From contig NZ_SSBJ01000016.1 of assembly GCF_004795055.1 (NCBI RefSeq), positions 1 to 64,000 on the forward strand: a DNA stretch of 64,000 bases, in the 5' to 3' direction. Shown piece after piece: positions 54,630-64,000 of this stretch. Position numbers and translations under genes: made by a program. Under the pieces are notes generated by a model, which saw only the letters and a program-made list of their open reading frames with translations, did no database searches and was not told the origin of the DNA. The stretch is from Streptomyces sp. A1136 (GTDB taxonomy: Bacteria > Actinomycetota > Actinomycetes > Streptomycetales > Streptomycetaceae). Positions within the stretch are counted from its first letter, which is position 1. Every line of letters starts with the position of its first letter.

Positions 54630-54765
54630 GCCCTGTCGTCGAAGTGCCTCCCCCGGCTACCGCCGGGAGGTGCCCCCAGGGCGGGGTCGCCGTGGGGCAC
54701 GCCTCCGCCCCGCACCCCTGGCGGGGGCGGGGGCGGAGGGTCGCTCGGCGCGGGGTGGGGGGAGA

Positions 54766-56463
<1,698 letters not shown>

Positions 56464-56544
56464 GAACTGACTCCGTGGGGGTGGGAGGGGATGCGTCAGC
56501 TTCGGGTGAGAGAAGTGATAGCGATCACTCCGCACCCCAGTCAA

Positions 56545-56572
56545 TGGTTTGAACCAAAGAAGGACTAGACCA
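56545..56572. promoter_or_regulatory. Two DasR dre-like sites before the chitinase
   Basis: TGGTTTGAACCA (56545-56556; 9 of 12 to the dre core TGGTCTAGACCA) and AGGACTAGACCA (56561-56572; 10 of 12) stand 16 bp apart, about 80-110 bases upstream of the chitinase start. Paired repeats of this kind are typical of Streptomyces chitinase promoters. Confidence 0.65.
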
Positions 56573-56616
56573 TTCCACGGTCAAATGCGCTCGTCAGAGA
56601 GTTGAGCGCACGTCAA

Positions 56617-56649
56617 AAACCGCTCGCCACCCCGGGTGACGAGCGGTTT
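56617..56649 (-). terminator. Terminator of the luciferase-like gene (minus strand)
   Basis: AAACCGCTCG (56617-56626) pairs with CGAGCGGTTT (56640-56649), with an inner CACC/GGTG stem. Read on the minus strand the hairpin is followed by TTTTT, which fits the leftward gene that ends at 56718. Confidence 0.88.
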
Positions 56650-56717
56650 AAGCCTCTCCTAAGCCACGCTTCCGCAAGGTTTCGGCAACAAACCAGCCGA
56701 ACCCGGTTCACCTCCGC

Positions 56718-57920
56718 TCAAGCCGGAAGCGAGCCCTCCACCGGCATCTCGTACGCATCTGCTACGAGACCGTAGGAGCGCAACCGGGCCGCTCCGCCGT
56801 GGGCGTTGGCCGTCAGCATCAGCTCGTCCGCACCGGTCCGCGCGACCAGCGCGTCGAGCCCGGAACGGACCTGATCCGGCGTGCCGTGCACGATGTTCGC
56901 CGTCCAGCCGTCCACGAACTCCTTCTCCAGGGCCGAGAAGGGGTACGCGGCCGCCTCCTCGGGCGTCGGGACGAGGCCGGGCCGGCCGGAGCGCAGTCGG
57001 AGCATCGACAGCGCGCCCGTGAGCACCTGCGCCCTGGCCTCAACCTCGCTCTCCGCGGCCAGCGCCGACACCCCGATCACGGCGTACGGGGCGTCCAGCA
57101 CCGCCGAGGGACGGAAGCTCTGCCGGTACAGGTCGAGCGCGGGCAGCGTGCCCGCGGCGGAGAAGTGGTGGGCGTACGCGAAGGGCAGGCCCAACTCGCC
57201 GGCCAGGCGGGCGCTGAACCCGGAGGAGCCGAGCAACCACACCGGGGGCCGGCCCGTGGGGCCCTGGACCGGTCCGGGCACGGCGTGCACCCGGGCGTAG
57301 GGGTGCCCGTCGGGGAAGCTGTCGTCGAGGAAGCGGATCAGCTCCCCGAGGCGGCGCGGGAACTCGTCGTGCGCCTCCTCCGCCCGCGCCGGTCCGCGCA
57401 GCGCGGCCGCCGTGCCGGGGTCGGTCCCGGGGGCGCGACCGAGGCCGAGGTCGATCCGGCCCGGGGCGAAGGCCTCCAGCGTCCCGAACTGCTCGGCGAC
57501 GGCCAGCGGGGCGTGGTTGGGCAACATGACGCCGCCCGATCCCAGCCGGATGCGGGAGGTGTGGGCGGCGAGGTGGGCGAGGATCACCGCCGGGGAGGAG
57601 CTGGCCACGCCGGGCATGGAGTGGTGCTCGGCGACCCAGTGCCGTTGGTAGCCGCGGGACTCCGCGAGCCGGGATATCGCCACGCTGGTGCGCAGCGACT
57701 CGTGCGCGGTGCCGCCCGCCCCGACGGTGACGAGGTCCAGCACCGAGAGCGGCACCGGCGCCCGGCCCTTGGCCACACCGCGGACGGGGTGCGCGGGGGC
57801 CGTGCCGGTCTCGGCACCCGCTCCCGTGCGTGCGCCCGGTACCTCCCCCGTACTCACGTTCGCGCCCGCGGTCGCGCCCACGCCCGTCCGGTTGTCTCCG
57901 GCGTCCCCGGCGTCACTCAT
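56718..57920 (-). CDS. Luciferase-like (LLM class) flavin monooxygenase
   Basis: A 400-aa F420- or FMN-dependent luciferase-like protein. An unusual Gly/Ala/Thr-rich ~50-aa N-terminal extension precedes the barrel, which begins PLSVLDLVTVGAGGTAHESL. Seen are RHWVAEHHSMPGVASSSPAVILAHLA, LGSGGVMLPNHAPLAVAEQFGTLEAFAPGRIDLGLGRAPG, and WLLGSSGFSARLAGELGLPFAYAHHF. It resembles the MsnO8/YhbW group. Substrate unknown. It is divergent from the IclR gene, a plausible regulator. Confidence 0.87.
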   Translation of the reverse strand: MSDAGDAGDNRTGVGATAGANVSTGEVPGARTGAGAETGTAPAHPVRGVAKGRAPVPLSVLDLVTVGAGGTAHESLRTSVAISRLAESRGYQRHWVAEHHSMPGVASSSPAVILAHLAAHTSRIRLGSGGVMLPNHAPLAVAEQFGTLEAFAPGRIDLGLGRAPGTDPGTAAALRGPARAEEAHDEFPRRLGELIRFLDDSFPDGHPYARVHAVPGPVQGPTGRPPVWLLGSSGFSARLAGELGLPFAYAHHFSAAGTLPALDLYRQSFRPSAVLDAPYAVIGVSALAAESEVEARAQVLTGALSMLRLRSGRPGLVPTPEEAAAYPFSALEKEFVDGWTANIVHGTPDQVRSGLDALVARTGADELMLTANAHGGAARLRSYGLVADAYEMPVEGSLPA

Positions 57921-58024
57921 CGTCGCTCCCGTCCCATGCCGCTCTCCTTCACGTCCGTACGAAGAAGTCGAACCGTGGGCCGAGGCCGGGCATTCCCGGC
58001 AGACCGGAAAGAAGTTCTTGCCTG

Positions 58025-58079
58025 TGGCATATGCCAGTCGGATACCTGCTGAAGAAGCGACTTGATTGAGCCATCAATC
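58025..58079. promoter_or_regulatory. Palindromes between the LLM and IclR genes
   Basis: TGGCATATGCCA (58025-58036) is a perfect 12-bp palindrome, and GATTGA (58064-58069) is inverted as TCAATC (58074-58079). Both lie in the 238-bp divergent gap and are candidate operators for the IclR protein or another regulator. Confidence 0.45.
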
Positions 58080-58158
58080 TCTCCAACAGGCGCTCCGGAT
58101 GGGCCTCTTGATGGCTATCGTGGTAGGGCAAGCGGTAACAACCTGGTAGGGGGAAACC

Positions 58159-58917
58159 GTGGCGCTGAAGCCGGAGCCGACCGCGCCGTTCCACTCGGTG
58201 CAGTACGCCCTTCGCGTACTCGAAACGATCGCGCGCCACACCGGTGGCGTGACGGACGCACAGATCGCACGTGAGACCGGCCTGCCCGCGGCCCATCTCG
58301 CGCCGATGCTCCTCATGCTGCGCCGGGAGGGCTACGTCCTACAGGTGTCCGACGGCGCCTACGCCATAGGGGACTCCCTGGTCCTGCTCGGCTCGGGGAC
58401 CGACCGGAAACAGGCGTTGCAGGAGAAGCTCCAGGAGACCCTGGACCGGTTGCGCGACTCGGTCGGCGCGGCCGTCTACATCAGCCGGTACGTGGACGGC
58501 GAGGTCCGCATCACACAGTTCGCGGACAGCCCGCGCACCCCGAAGGTGCACGAGTGGGTCGACTTCCGCTCCGCTGCGCACGCCAGCGCGGTCGGCAAGT
58601 GCCTGCTAACCCAGCTCGACCAGAACGGGCGCCGCGACCACCTGGCCCGACACAAGATCGCCCGACTCACGTCGAAGACGATCGTGAACGAGCGCATCCT
58701 GTTCTCGAAGCTCGACAGTCAGCCTGCCACCGTCCCCGTGCTCGACCTCCAGGAGTACGCCGTCGGCACGGTCTGCGCGGCCGTCCCGATCACCGCCGGA
58801 GCCTCCGTCGGCTGCCTGGCCCTGTCGATGCCGGTCGAGCACGCCCACCGCCTGCGGGCCGCCGCGGACGCGCTGAACCGCAGGGCCGCACCGCTGCTGC
58901 TGTCGCTCACGCTCTGA
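58159..58917 (+). CDS. IclR family transcriptional regulator
   Basis: A 252-aa IclR protein. The N-terminal winged helix reads VQYALRVLETIARHTGGVTDAQIARETGLPAAHLAPMLLMLRREGYV, and the C-terminal ligand domain has HASAVGKCLLTQL, and VGTVCAAVPITAGASVGCLALSMP at the ligand pocket. Length is normal. GTG at 58159 with tagggggaa upstream. Divergent from the LLM monooxygenase, which it may regulate; effector unknown. Confidence 0.88.
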   Translation: MALKPEPTAPFHSVQYALRVLETIARHTGGVTDAQIARETGLPAAHLAPMLLMLRREGYVLQVSDGAYAIGDSLVLLGSGTDRKQALQEKLQETLDRLRDSVGAAVYISRYVDGEVRITQFADSPRTPKVHEWVDFRSAAHASAVGKCLLTQLDQNGRRDHLARHKIARLTSKTIVNERILFSKLDSQPATVPVLDLQEYAVGTVCAAVPITAGASVGCLALSMPVEHAHRLRAAADALNRRAAPLLLSLTL

Positions 58918-58993
58918 CCGGACACAGACGACCGGGGCAGGGGCCGCGGGCACGGGATCGGGGCGCGGGATCGTGGGCACGAGGCCGGAAAAC

Positions 58994-59033
58994 ACTTCGG
59001 GCGGTTCCCGGTGAACCGGGAACCGCCCGAAGT
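58994..59033 (-). terminator. Terminator of tRNA-Lys copy 2 (minus strand)
   Basis: A perfect 18-bp stem (58994-59011 with 59016-59033), tetraloop tgaa. On the minus strand it begins 5 bases after the tRNA and is followed by GTTTTCC. It can also end the rightward IclR transcript. Confidence 0.9.
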
Positions 59034-59038
59034 ACAGG

Positions 59039-59112
59039 TGCGCCGCCAGGGACTCGAACCCCGGACCCGCTGATTAAGAGTCAGCTGCTCTAACCAACTG
59101 AGCTAGCGGCGC
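59039..59112 (-). tRNA. tRNA-Lys (anticodon CTT), copy 2
   Basis: The reverse complement is identical over all 74 bases to the tRNA-Lys at 50987-51060, with the same arms and CTT anticodon and no encoded CCA. The three bases 5' of both genes (cag) also match. Confidence 0.96.
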
Positions 59113-59175
59113 CTGACAGAGAAAATACTACCTGGTCCCCGGGGGTGCTCAAAACCAATAGCGGACCTCCGCCGA

Positions 59176-59823
59176 TCACCAGGACGTGGTGACCTTGACG
59201 TCCTGCCCGGTCCGCACCCCGACCGTGCCCCGGTCGCCGAACACCTCGTGCCTCCAGTCACCGAAGACCCGGGCCACCCGGCGGGCGTCCTCGCCCTCGC
59301 CCTTGCCGACCGACCCCGTGGAGAACGTGATCCACGCCTCGTTGGCGCCGGCCGTCTTCCGGATGCGTACCCGGGTGACGCTGCCCGCCGGCATGAGGGT
59401 GTCCTCGTCCGTGCGATGACGGGCGTAGTACTCGTTGAACTCGCGGGTCATGTCGTACCAGCCGTCCACCACCCGGCACGGCGGCGCACCGTCGGTGGGC
59501 GGCCCGGGAAGCCCGTCGTCCTGGTCGGTCGGCGGGTTCGACGCGCCCGTCTCCTCCTCCGTGGGGCCGTTCGGGGCACCACCCGTCTCCTCCTCCGTGG
59601 GGACGTTCGGCGTAGTGCCCGTCTCCTCCTCGGTGGGGATGTTCGGAGTGCCTCCGGTCTCCTCCTCGGTGGGAAGCTCGGGCGCACAGGTCGGTGGGGC
59701 CGAGACACCCGAGGGCGGACCTGCCGACCGGCCCGCGACCTGCGTGCCGCATGCGGCGAGCAGCGCGCACAGCGCCCCGGCCGCCACCGACCGGCCGAGG
59801 GCGGTCGTCGTCTTGGCGTTCAT
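59176..59823 (-). CDS. Lipoprotein with PTEEETG tandem repeats
   Basis: A 215-aa probable lipoprotein. The signal peptide ends in the lipobox LLAAC (Cys25). Residues 51-98 are four copies of a 12-aa unit PTEEETGxxPNx, an acidic spacer. The C-terminal ~100 residues (VVDGWYDMTREFNEYYARHRTDEDT; RVARVFGDWRHEVFGDRGTVGVRTG) form a small folded domain I do not recognise. The ATG at 59823 is supported by gaaggggg upstream. Function unknown; surface exposure is inferred from the lipobox. Confidence 0.75.
   Translation of the reverse strand: MNAKTTTALGRSVAAGALCALLAACGTQVAGRSAGPPSGVSAPPTCAPELPTEEETGGTPNIPTEEETGTTPNVPTEEETGGAPNGPTEEETGASNPPTDQDDGLPGPPTDGAPPCRVVDGWYDMTREFNEYYARHRTDEDTLMPAGSVTRVRIRKTAGANEAWITFSTGSVGKGEGEDARRVARVFGDWRHEVFGDRGTVGVRTGQDVKVTTSW
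59530..59673 (-). repeat. 36-bp tandem repeat (12-aa units) in the lipoprotein gene
   Basis: Four in-frame units each begin Pro-Thr-Glu-Glu-Glu-Thr-Gly, with variable ends (GTPNI, TTPNV, GAPNG, ASNPP). The DNA copies are near-identical (cctcctcggtgggga-like), so unit number could vary by slippage. Confidence 0.9.
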
Positions 59824-59872
59824 GGCACCCCCCTTCGGTCCGTAAGACGAACGCCCGCGCCGAGGGGTTGCC

Positions 59873-61543
59873 TCAGCGGTCCAGGAGGTCCCGTCGGCCC
59901 TGGGTCTCGTACGCCGCCAGCAGCGTGCGCAGGTCGTCCCCGTCCATGGGCCGGTAGTCGTCGGCGCCCGGCGGGCGCCACCAGACCGGGTCGGGGACGA
60001 GGAACCCGGCGCGGCGCAGGGCGACTCGGTGGATCTTGTTGGTCGCCGTCACGGGCAGGGCTGCGAGGACGCGGACGTAGCGGGGGGCCATCTTCGTGCC
60101 GAGGTCGGGTTGGGCCGCGAGGAAGGCGGCGAAGGCTCGCGGGTCGAAGGGCACGCCGGCGCGCGGGACGACGGCGGCCATCACCTGGTCCCCCGCGACC
60201 TCGTCCGGGACCGCGTACACGGCGACCGCCGAGGCGTCGGACCAGCGGGCCAGTATGTTCTCGATCACCGCCGCGGCCAGGTTCTCGCTGTCGACCCTCA
60301 GCCGGTCGTCGGTGCGCCCCGCGAAGTAGAGGAAGCCCTCGGGGTCGCGGAAGAAGAGGTCACCGGTCCAGTACCAGCCTCCGCGGGTGCGGGCCGCCTG
60401 CGCGTCGGGGTTGCGCCAGTAGCCCTCGAACAGGCTGCGGCCCCGGTTGACCAGCTCGCCTATGGCCTCCTCCCCGTTGAGGAGGCGACCCCGTCCGTCC
60501 AGTCGGGCCGGTGGGCACTCCTTCCCCGTCTCCGGGTCGATGACGGCGAGGTCGTCCCCGGGTGCGGGCCGGCCCAGGGCGGCGGCCGGGGTGTCGGGGG
60601 TGCGTTGGACGGAGGCGCCGCCCTCCGTCGCCCCGTAGCCCTCGACCAGCCGGACCCCGAACCGATCGGCGAAGCGGGCCGCGTCGACCGCGCCGGCCTC
60701 GGTTCCGAAACCCAGGCGCAGGGTGTGGTCGCGGTCGTCCGGGCGGGGTTCGGTGGCGAGGATGTACTGGACGGCCCGGCCGACGTAGGTGAAGTACGTC
60801 GCACCGTGGGCCCGTACGTCGTTCAGGAACGCGGTGGCCGAAAAGCGACGGCGCAGCGCGACCGAGGCGCCGCCGGCGAGGGCGGGCAGCCAGTCGGCGA
60901 TGACGGCGTTGCCGTGGAAGAGGGGCATGCAGATGTAGTGGACGTCGTCCGGGGTGACCCGGAAGGTGCCGGCCAGGGAGGCTCCGGCGGCGGCCAGGCG
61001 GCCCTGGCCGCACACGGCCGCCTTCGGGGCGCCGGTCGAGCCGGAGGTGAAGTAGAGGAGCAGGCGGGAGCCGGGGGTCGGGCCGCCGCCCAGCGTCGCC
61101 TCGCCGGGGGCCGCGCCGGCATAGGGGGCGAGGAGGTCGGCGTACTCCTCGCCGCCGGTCACCAGGATGCGCACCCCGGGCAGGTCGAGGCCGCGCAGCA
61201 GCGGCAGGTGGGTGGGCTCGGTGACCAGGACGCGGCAGTCGGTGTGCAGGATGTCGCGGGCCAGCTCGGGGCCGCGCCGGGTGGGGTTGATCCCGGCGAC
61301 GGCGGCCCCCGCGAGGGCCGCCGCGCCGAGCCAGAAGGGGAACTCTGGGGTGTTGTCGAGCAGCACCCCGATGTGCGGCTCGGCCCCGGGCGGCAGGAGG
61401 TCGACGAGCAGCGCGGCGCGTGCGGCGGCCTGCTGGGCGCTCTGGCGGTGGGTGAGGACGGTGTGCTCGTACTTCAGCCCGGGCCGGTGGTCGCCCCATT
61501 GGCGCGCTATGAGCTCCGCGAGGGTTTCGGGTGTCGTCCGCAT
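59873..61543 (-). CDS. Long-chain acyl-CoA synthetase (FadD-type)
   Basis: A 556-aa AMP-forming fatty acyl-CoA ligase. It shows LLYFTSGSTGAPKAAVCGQGRL (P-loop), CMPLFHGNAVIADWLPAL, VEGYGATEGGASVQRTP (A5), WYWTGDLFFRDPEGFLYFAGRTDDRLRVDSENLAA (A7/A8) and the catalytic Lys in LPVTATNKIHRVALRR. All core motifs are intact; the VEGYGATEGG form recalls the mycobacterial FadD17/FATP-like group. The palindrome CTGACGTTACGTCAG lies 16 bases upstream of its start. Confidence 0.87.
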   Translation of the reverse strand: MRTTPETLAELIARQWGDHRPGLKYEHTVLTHRQSAQQAAARAALLVDLLPPGAEPHIGVLLDNTPEFPFWLGAAALAGAAVAGINPTRRGPELARDILHTDCRVLVTEPTHLPLLRGLDLPGVRILVTGGEEYADLLAPYAGAAPGEATLGGGPTPGSRLLLYFTSGSTGAPKAAVCGQGRLAAAGASLAGTFRVTPDDVHYICMPLFHGNAVIADWLPALAGGASVALRRRFSATAFLNDVRAHGATYFTYVGRAVQYILATEPRPDDRDHTLRLGFGTEAGAVDAARFADRFGVRLVEGYGATEGGASVQRTPDTPAAALGRPAPGDDLAVIDPETGKECPPARLDGRGRLLNGEEAIGELVNRGRSLFEGYWRNPDAQAARTRGGWYWTGDLFFRDPEGFLYFAGRTDDRLRVDSENLAAAVIENILARWSDASAVAVYAVPDEVAGDQVMAAVVPRAGVPFDPRAFAAFLAAQPDLGTKMAPRYVRVLAALPVTATNKIHRVALRRAGFLVPDPVWWRPPGADDYRPMDGDDLRTLLAAYETQGRRDLLDR

Positions 61544-61558
61544 GCCGCCGGAGGTTAG

Positions 61559-61573
61559 CTGACGTTACGTCAG
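61559..61573. promoter_or_regulatory. 15-bp perfect palindrome before the acyl-CoA synthetase
   Basis: CTGACGTTACGTCAG is a perfect odd palindrome, typical of TetR-family sites at fatty-acid genes in actinobacteria. It overlaps the stop codon of the upstream AA10 gene (61570-61572), so the site is squeezed into coding sequence. No TetR gene is adjacent. Confidence 0.55.
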
Positions 61574-62175
61574 AACTGAACGTCGGAGCAGGCGTAGAAG
61601 GCCATCGGGGTGTCGTTCACGGTCCAGACCGCCAGGATCATGTGGCGGCCGGTCTTCCCGCTGGGCATCGTGCCCTGGTGGACGGTGGTCATGGCGGGGC
61701 GGGCGCCGTTGTAGGCGACGGTGAGGAAGGGCTGGGGGTCGAGCGAGGCCCGGGTGAGGGGCTTCTTCGGGTCCCAGCCGTTCTTGGTGACGTAGTACTT
61801 GAAGTCCGTGGTGGAGTGGTTGGCGGTGAACTGCCACCGGAAGGAGTAGCTCTGCCCGGCGGTCACGTTGGTGGCGGGCCAGGCGCCGCCGCGCGGGTCG
61901 TCGAGCTGGGCGAACTCGCTGTGGCCGCCGGAGCATATCTGGCCGTCGGCGGGGCCGGCGGCCGGGAAGCCCTTGTAGCCCTCGACGCTCTGCGGCTCCC
62001 ACTGGATGGGGCCGCAGTCGGGGACGCTCTTGTTGGCGCAGAGCTTCTGGCGGCTGATGGGGGTGTCGGTGTAGCCGTGACCGCTGGCGGTGGGGGCGCC
62101 TGCGAAGGTGACGGCGGCCAGGACGCCGAGGGCGAGCGCGGCGGCGGACCGTTTGGGCATGCGGAGGAGACGCAT
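61570..62175 (-). CDS. Chitin-active lytic polysaccharide monooxygenase (AA10)
   Basis: A 201-aa secreted copper enzyme that cleaves crystalline chitin oxidatively. The signal peptide ends before His33 (ASG/HGYTDTP), which becomes the N-terminal copper ligand. The second His is probably that in FTANHSTTDFKYYVT. CSGGHSEFAQLDDPRGGAWPA and GRHMILAVWTVNDTPMAFYACSDV are family hallmarks. No separate binding module. A dre site lies 79 bases upstream, linking it to DasR and the chitinase and hexosaminidase. Confidence 0.95.
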   Translation of the reverse strand: MRLLRMPKRSAAALALGVLAAVTFAGAPTASGHGYTDTPISRQKLCANKSVPDCGPIQWEPQSVEGYKGFPAAGPADGQICSGGHSEFAQLDDPRGGAWPATNVTAGQSYSFRWQFTANHSTTDFKYYVTKNGWDPKKPLTRASLDPQPFLTVAYNGARPAMTTVHQGTMPSGKTGRHMILAVWTVNDTPMAFYACSDVQF

Positions 62176-62253
62176 GATGCTCCTTGGACGTGGGGGGAGT
62201 CAGACGGGAGAGCGTGCGCACGCGTGGGGTTGAGTGCGGTGGGGATGACGATC

Positions 62254-62265
62254 AGGTCTAGACCA
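62254..62265. promoter_or_regulatory. DasR dre site before the AA10 gene
   Basis: AGGTCTAGACCA matches the dre core at 11 of 12 positions and contains the perfect palindrome GGTCTAGACC. It is the best dre match in the window. Confidence 0.8.
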
Positions 62266-62311
62266 AGTTCCAGGTTATTGACGGGAGTTGGCCATGTCCA
62301 TACCAACGGGA

Positions 62312-62346
62312 GAACGGGTGGTCCGGTCGTGACCGGCCACCCGTTC
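62312..62346 (-). terminator. Terminator of the SPFH-domain gene (minus strand)
   Basis: GAACGGGTGG and CCGGTC (from 62312) pair with GACCGG and CCACCCGTTC (to 62346), with one unpaired base. It lies 45 bases beyond the SPFH stop in the direction of transcription. Confidence 0.7.
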
Positions 62347-62390
62347 CCTGTTCCGTCCGCGTCCTTCCGTCCGCCCGTCCTCGCGGGCGG

Positions 62391-64000
62391 CTACTGGTCC
62401 GCGCGCCCCGTGTAGAAGGCGACGGTCAGGTCCTTCACCAGGGCCTTGCGCTCGTAGTCGTCCAGCTCGACGATCCCGCGCGAGGTGAGCCGGTGGACGG
62501 TGTCGTCGACGGCGTCGACCACCGAGGTCAAGACGGTGTCCCGGTGCTTGGCGTCGATCGCCGCGACCCGGCGGCGGCGCATGGCCTCGGCGACCTCGGG
62601 GGCGTACTCGATGCGGGTGGGCTGCGCGGAGAACACCTCGATCCCGACGGCTTCCGTCTCGGCCGCCACCATCCGGGTCAGCGCGTCGCCGACGGCCTCG
62701 GCGTCGCGCAGGGTGGGGGCGTCCTCGTGGAAGGCGTCGGCGGGCAGTTGGGACAGGACCCTCGCCATGGCCGATTCCACCTGCTCGGCGAGGTACTCGG
62801 TGTGGTCGGCCACGGCGAGGGTGGCCCGGGCGGTGTCCTTGACCTGCCACACCACCTGCACCACGACCTGTAGCGCGAGGCCGCCGGCGTCCACGGCGGG
62901 CATGGGCTCACTGCGCCAGTGGCGCAGCCGTACGTCGACCCGGCGGCGCAGCAGGAGCGGACTGACCCAGGTCAGCCCGGTCCGGCGGACGGTGCCCCGG
63001 TAGCGGCCGAAGAGGGTCAGCACCCAGGCGTGGCCGGCCTTGGCGCGGCCGAGCCCGCCGAGGGCCAGCAGCGCGACGACGCCGAGGAAGGCGAGCGGGG
63101 GCCAGCAGGTGGCGGGCAGCCCGTGGTAGGCGCGGGGCGCCGCCCCGAAGGCGGCGGCGAGGACGTCGGGGACGGCGCCGGCCCGCCAGAGCACCACCGC
63201 GCAACCGGTGAGGGCGAGACCGCCGATGCCGACGGCGACCCAGCCGGGCAGGACGGGGCCGCGGTGCTCGCGGAGGCTGTCGTCACCGCGGGGGACGCGG
63301 CGGCCGGCGGCGTGCGGCTTGGCCCGGGGGGCGGAGGGCTGCGGCAGGGGGTGGGCGGCCGGCAGCGGTTGGCGGGACTGCCCGAGGAACGGGAGGTGTA
63401 CGGGGATGGCGGTGACGGTGGCCCCGCGGACGGGTTCGGCGTGCGGGAGGTCGGGGTCGTCGTCCCGGCCGTCCTCGGCACCGGGGCCCAGCACGCGGGC
63501 GACGGCCCGGCCGACGAGATCCGCGACGACCCCCTGGCGGGGGGCGGCGGGGGGCGGCTCTTCCTGGGGATGGGGGATGTACGAGCCGGGCTCCCCCTGT
63601 GCCCGGGCGGCCGGGATGCCGTCCGGGTGCGGACGCGGGTGCTCGGCCTCGCGGTCGTGGGGCGCGTCGTGGGCCGGACCGGACCGGCCCACCCCGGCGA
63701 GCACCGGCTCCGGGTCGGGGGCTTCGACCTCCGACCGGTCGTGCCGCTCGCCGCCTGCCGGCACCGGCACCCGGGCGGTGTCGGTCTCGCTCGGGGCGGT
63801 GTCGCAGGCCGCCGCGTATGGGGCCGCGGCCCGGGCCGAGAACTGGCCCGCCTGCACGGCGGGACCCGAAGCCGCCGGGGGCGTGACCGGGCCGGGGGCC
63901 GCCGCGTTGGCGGGGTCGGGGGCATGCGGCATAGTCGCCGCGGAGGCCGCGCTCGGGGCGGTGTCGCAGGCCGCCGCCCACGGGGCCGCAGCCCGGGCCG
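62391..64000 (-). CDS. SPFH/band-7 domain protein, C-terminal part (5' end outside window)
   Basis: The frame stays open to the right edge, so the start lies outside; an internal ATG at 63932 is not a convincing start because the repeat sequence continues upstream in frame. The N-terminal ~220 visible residues are Pro/Ala-rich and low in complexity. Two membrane segments follow (VLPGWVAVGIGGLALTGCAVVLW and PPLAFLGVVALLALGGLG). Then comes a stomatin-like SPFH domain (HAWVLTLFGRYRGTVRRTGLTWVSPLLLRRRVDVRLRHW) and a helical tail. SPFH proteins form membrane microdomain scaffolds. The role here is unknown. Confidence 0.78.
   Translation of the reverse strand, partial: ARAAAPWAAACDTAPSAASAATMPHAPDPANAAAPGPVTPPAASGPAVQAGQFSARAAAPYAAACDTAPSETDTARVPVPAGGERHDRSEVEAPDPEPVLAGVGRSGPAHDAPHDREAEHPRPHPDGIPAARAQGEPGSYIPHPQEEPPPAAPRQGVVADLVGRAVARVLGPGAEDGRDDDPDLPHAEPVRGATVTAIPVHLPFLGQSRQPLPAAHPLPQPSAPRAKPHAAGRRVPRGDDSLREHRGPVLPGWVAVGIGGLALTGCAVVLWRAGAVPDVLAAAFGAAPRAYHGLPATCWPPLAFLGVVALLALGGLGRAKAGHAWVLTLFGRYRGTVRRTGLTWVSPLLLRRRVDVRLRHWRSEPMPAVDAGGLALQVVVQVVWQVKDTARATLAVADHTEYLAEQVESAMARVLSQLPADAFHEDAPTLRDAEAVGDALTRMVAAETEAVGIEVFSAQPTRIEYAPEVAEAMRRRRVAAIDAKHRDTVLTSVVDAVDDTVHRLTSRGIVELDDYERKALVKDLTVAFYTGRADQ
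63789..64000 (-). repeat. 162-bp-period in-frame repeat in the SPFH gene
   Basis: The 50-bp segments 63789-63838 and 63951-64000 match at 46 positions and encode ARAAAPYAAACDTAPS and ARAAAPWAAACDTAPS, 54 codons apart. Each contains a single Cys. The array probably continues beyond the window. Confidence 0.8.

Overview
This is a high-GC, gene-dense actinobacterial chromosome segment from a Streptomyces. The evidence is extreme third-position G/C, GTG and TTG starts, ATGA/GTGA translational coupling, a complete desferrioxamine locus, an adpA (bldH) developmental regulator beside ornA, CebR- and DasR-type operators, and a PAS-GGDEF-EAL protein of the CdgA type. From memory, the gene order resembles the conserved core of the Streptomyces coelicolor chromosome around SCO2774-SCO2837. 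I see no transposase, integrase, phage module or CRISPR array.

Layout. 1-7.2 kb: the end of a PucR-type regulator, an acyl-CoA dehydrogenase/thioesterase pair, a cation efflux protein, a divergent MarR/SDR pair, a phosphatase-like protein and a TetR regulator. 7.3-13.1 kb: a leucine/isovalerate catabolic operon (carboxyltransferase, biotin carboxylase, HMG-CoA lyase, acyl-CoA dehydrogenase) behind twin TetR-type operators. 13.1-20.6 kb: desE, a siderophore-interacting reductase and desABCD, with an iron box before desE and another before desA. 20.8-25.6 kb: a GH20 hexosaminidase, two small conserved proteins and glmS. 25.7-29.9 kb: an acetate-transporter-like protein, a universal stress protein, a small membrane protein, adpA and ornA. 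30.0-35.8 kb: tRNA-His and a cebR / cebEFG-bglC cello-oligosaccharide uptake locus with a perfect CebR box. 35.9-44.6 kb: a two-component system, an AMP-forming ligase, a spermidine-synthase-like protein, an XRE/TPR regulator with a divergent partner, and small enzymes. 44.8-48.9 kb: a tightly coupled three-gene set made of an Fe-S PD-(D/E)XK nuclease, an unrecognised 522-aa protein and an SF1 helicase. 49-64 kb: an FMN reductase, two identical tRNA-Lys genes in opposite orientation about 8 kb apart, an M6 protease, cdgA, a GH18 chitinase, a luciferase-like oxidoreductase, an IclR regulator, a repeat lipoprotein, an acyl-CoA synthetase, an AA10 chitin monooxygenase and a partial SPFH-domain protein.

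How the genes connect. Three chitin genes (hexosaminidase, chitinase, AA10 oxygenase) have DasR dre-like sites upstream, so they may form one regulon although they are scattered. adpA lacks the TTA codon expected from the bldA-adpA pathway. The best candidate for an undescribed system is the nuclease / unknown / helicase operon, which looks like a Dna2- or Cas4/AddB-like activity split over several proteins. All homology calls are by eye from motifs; no search was run.
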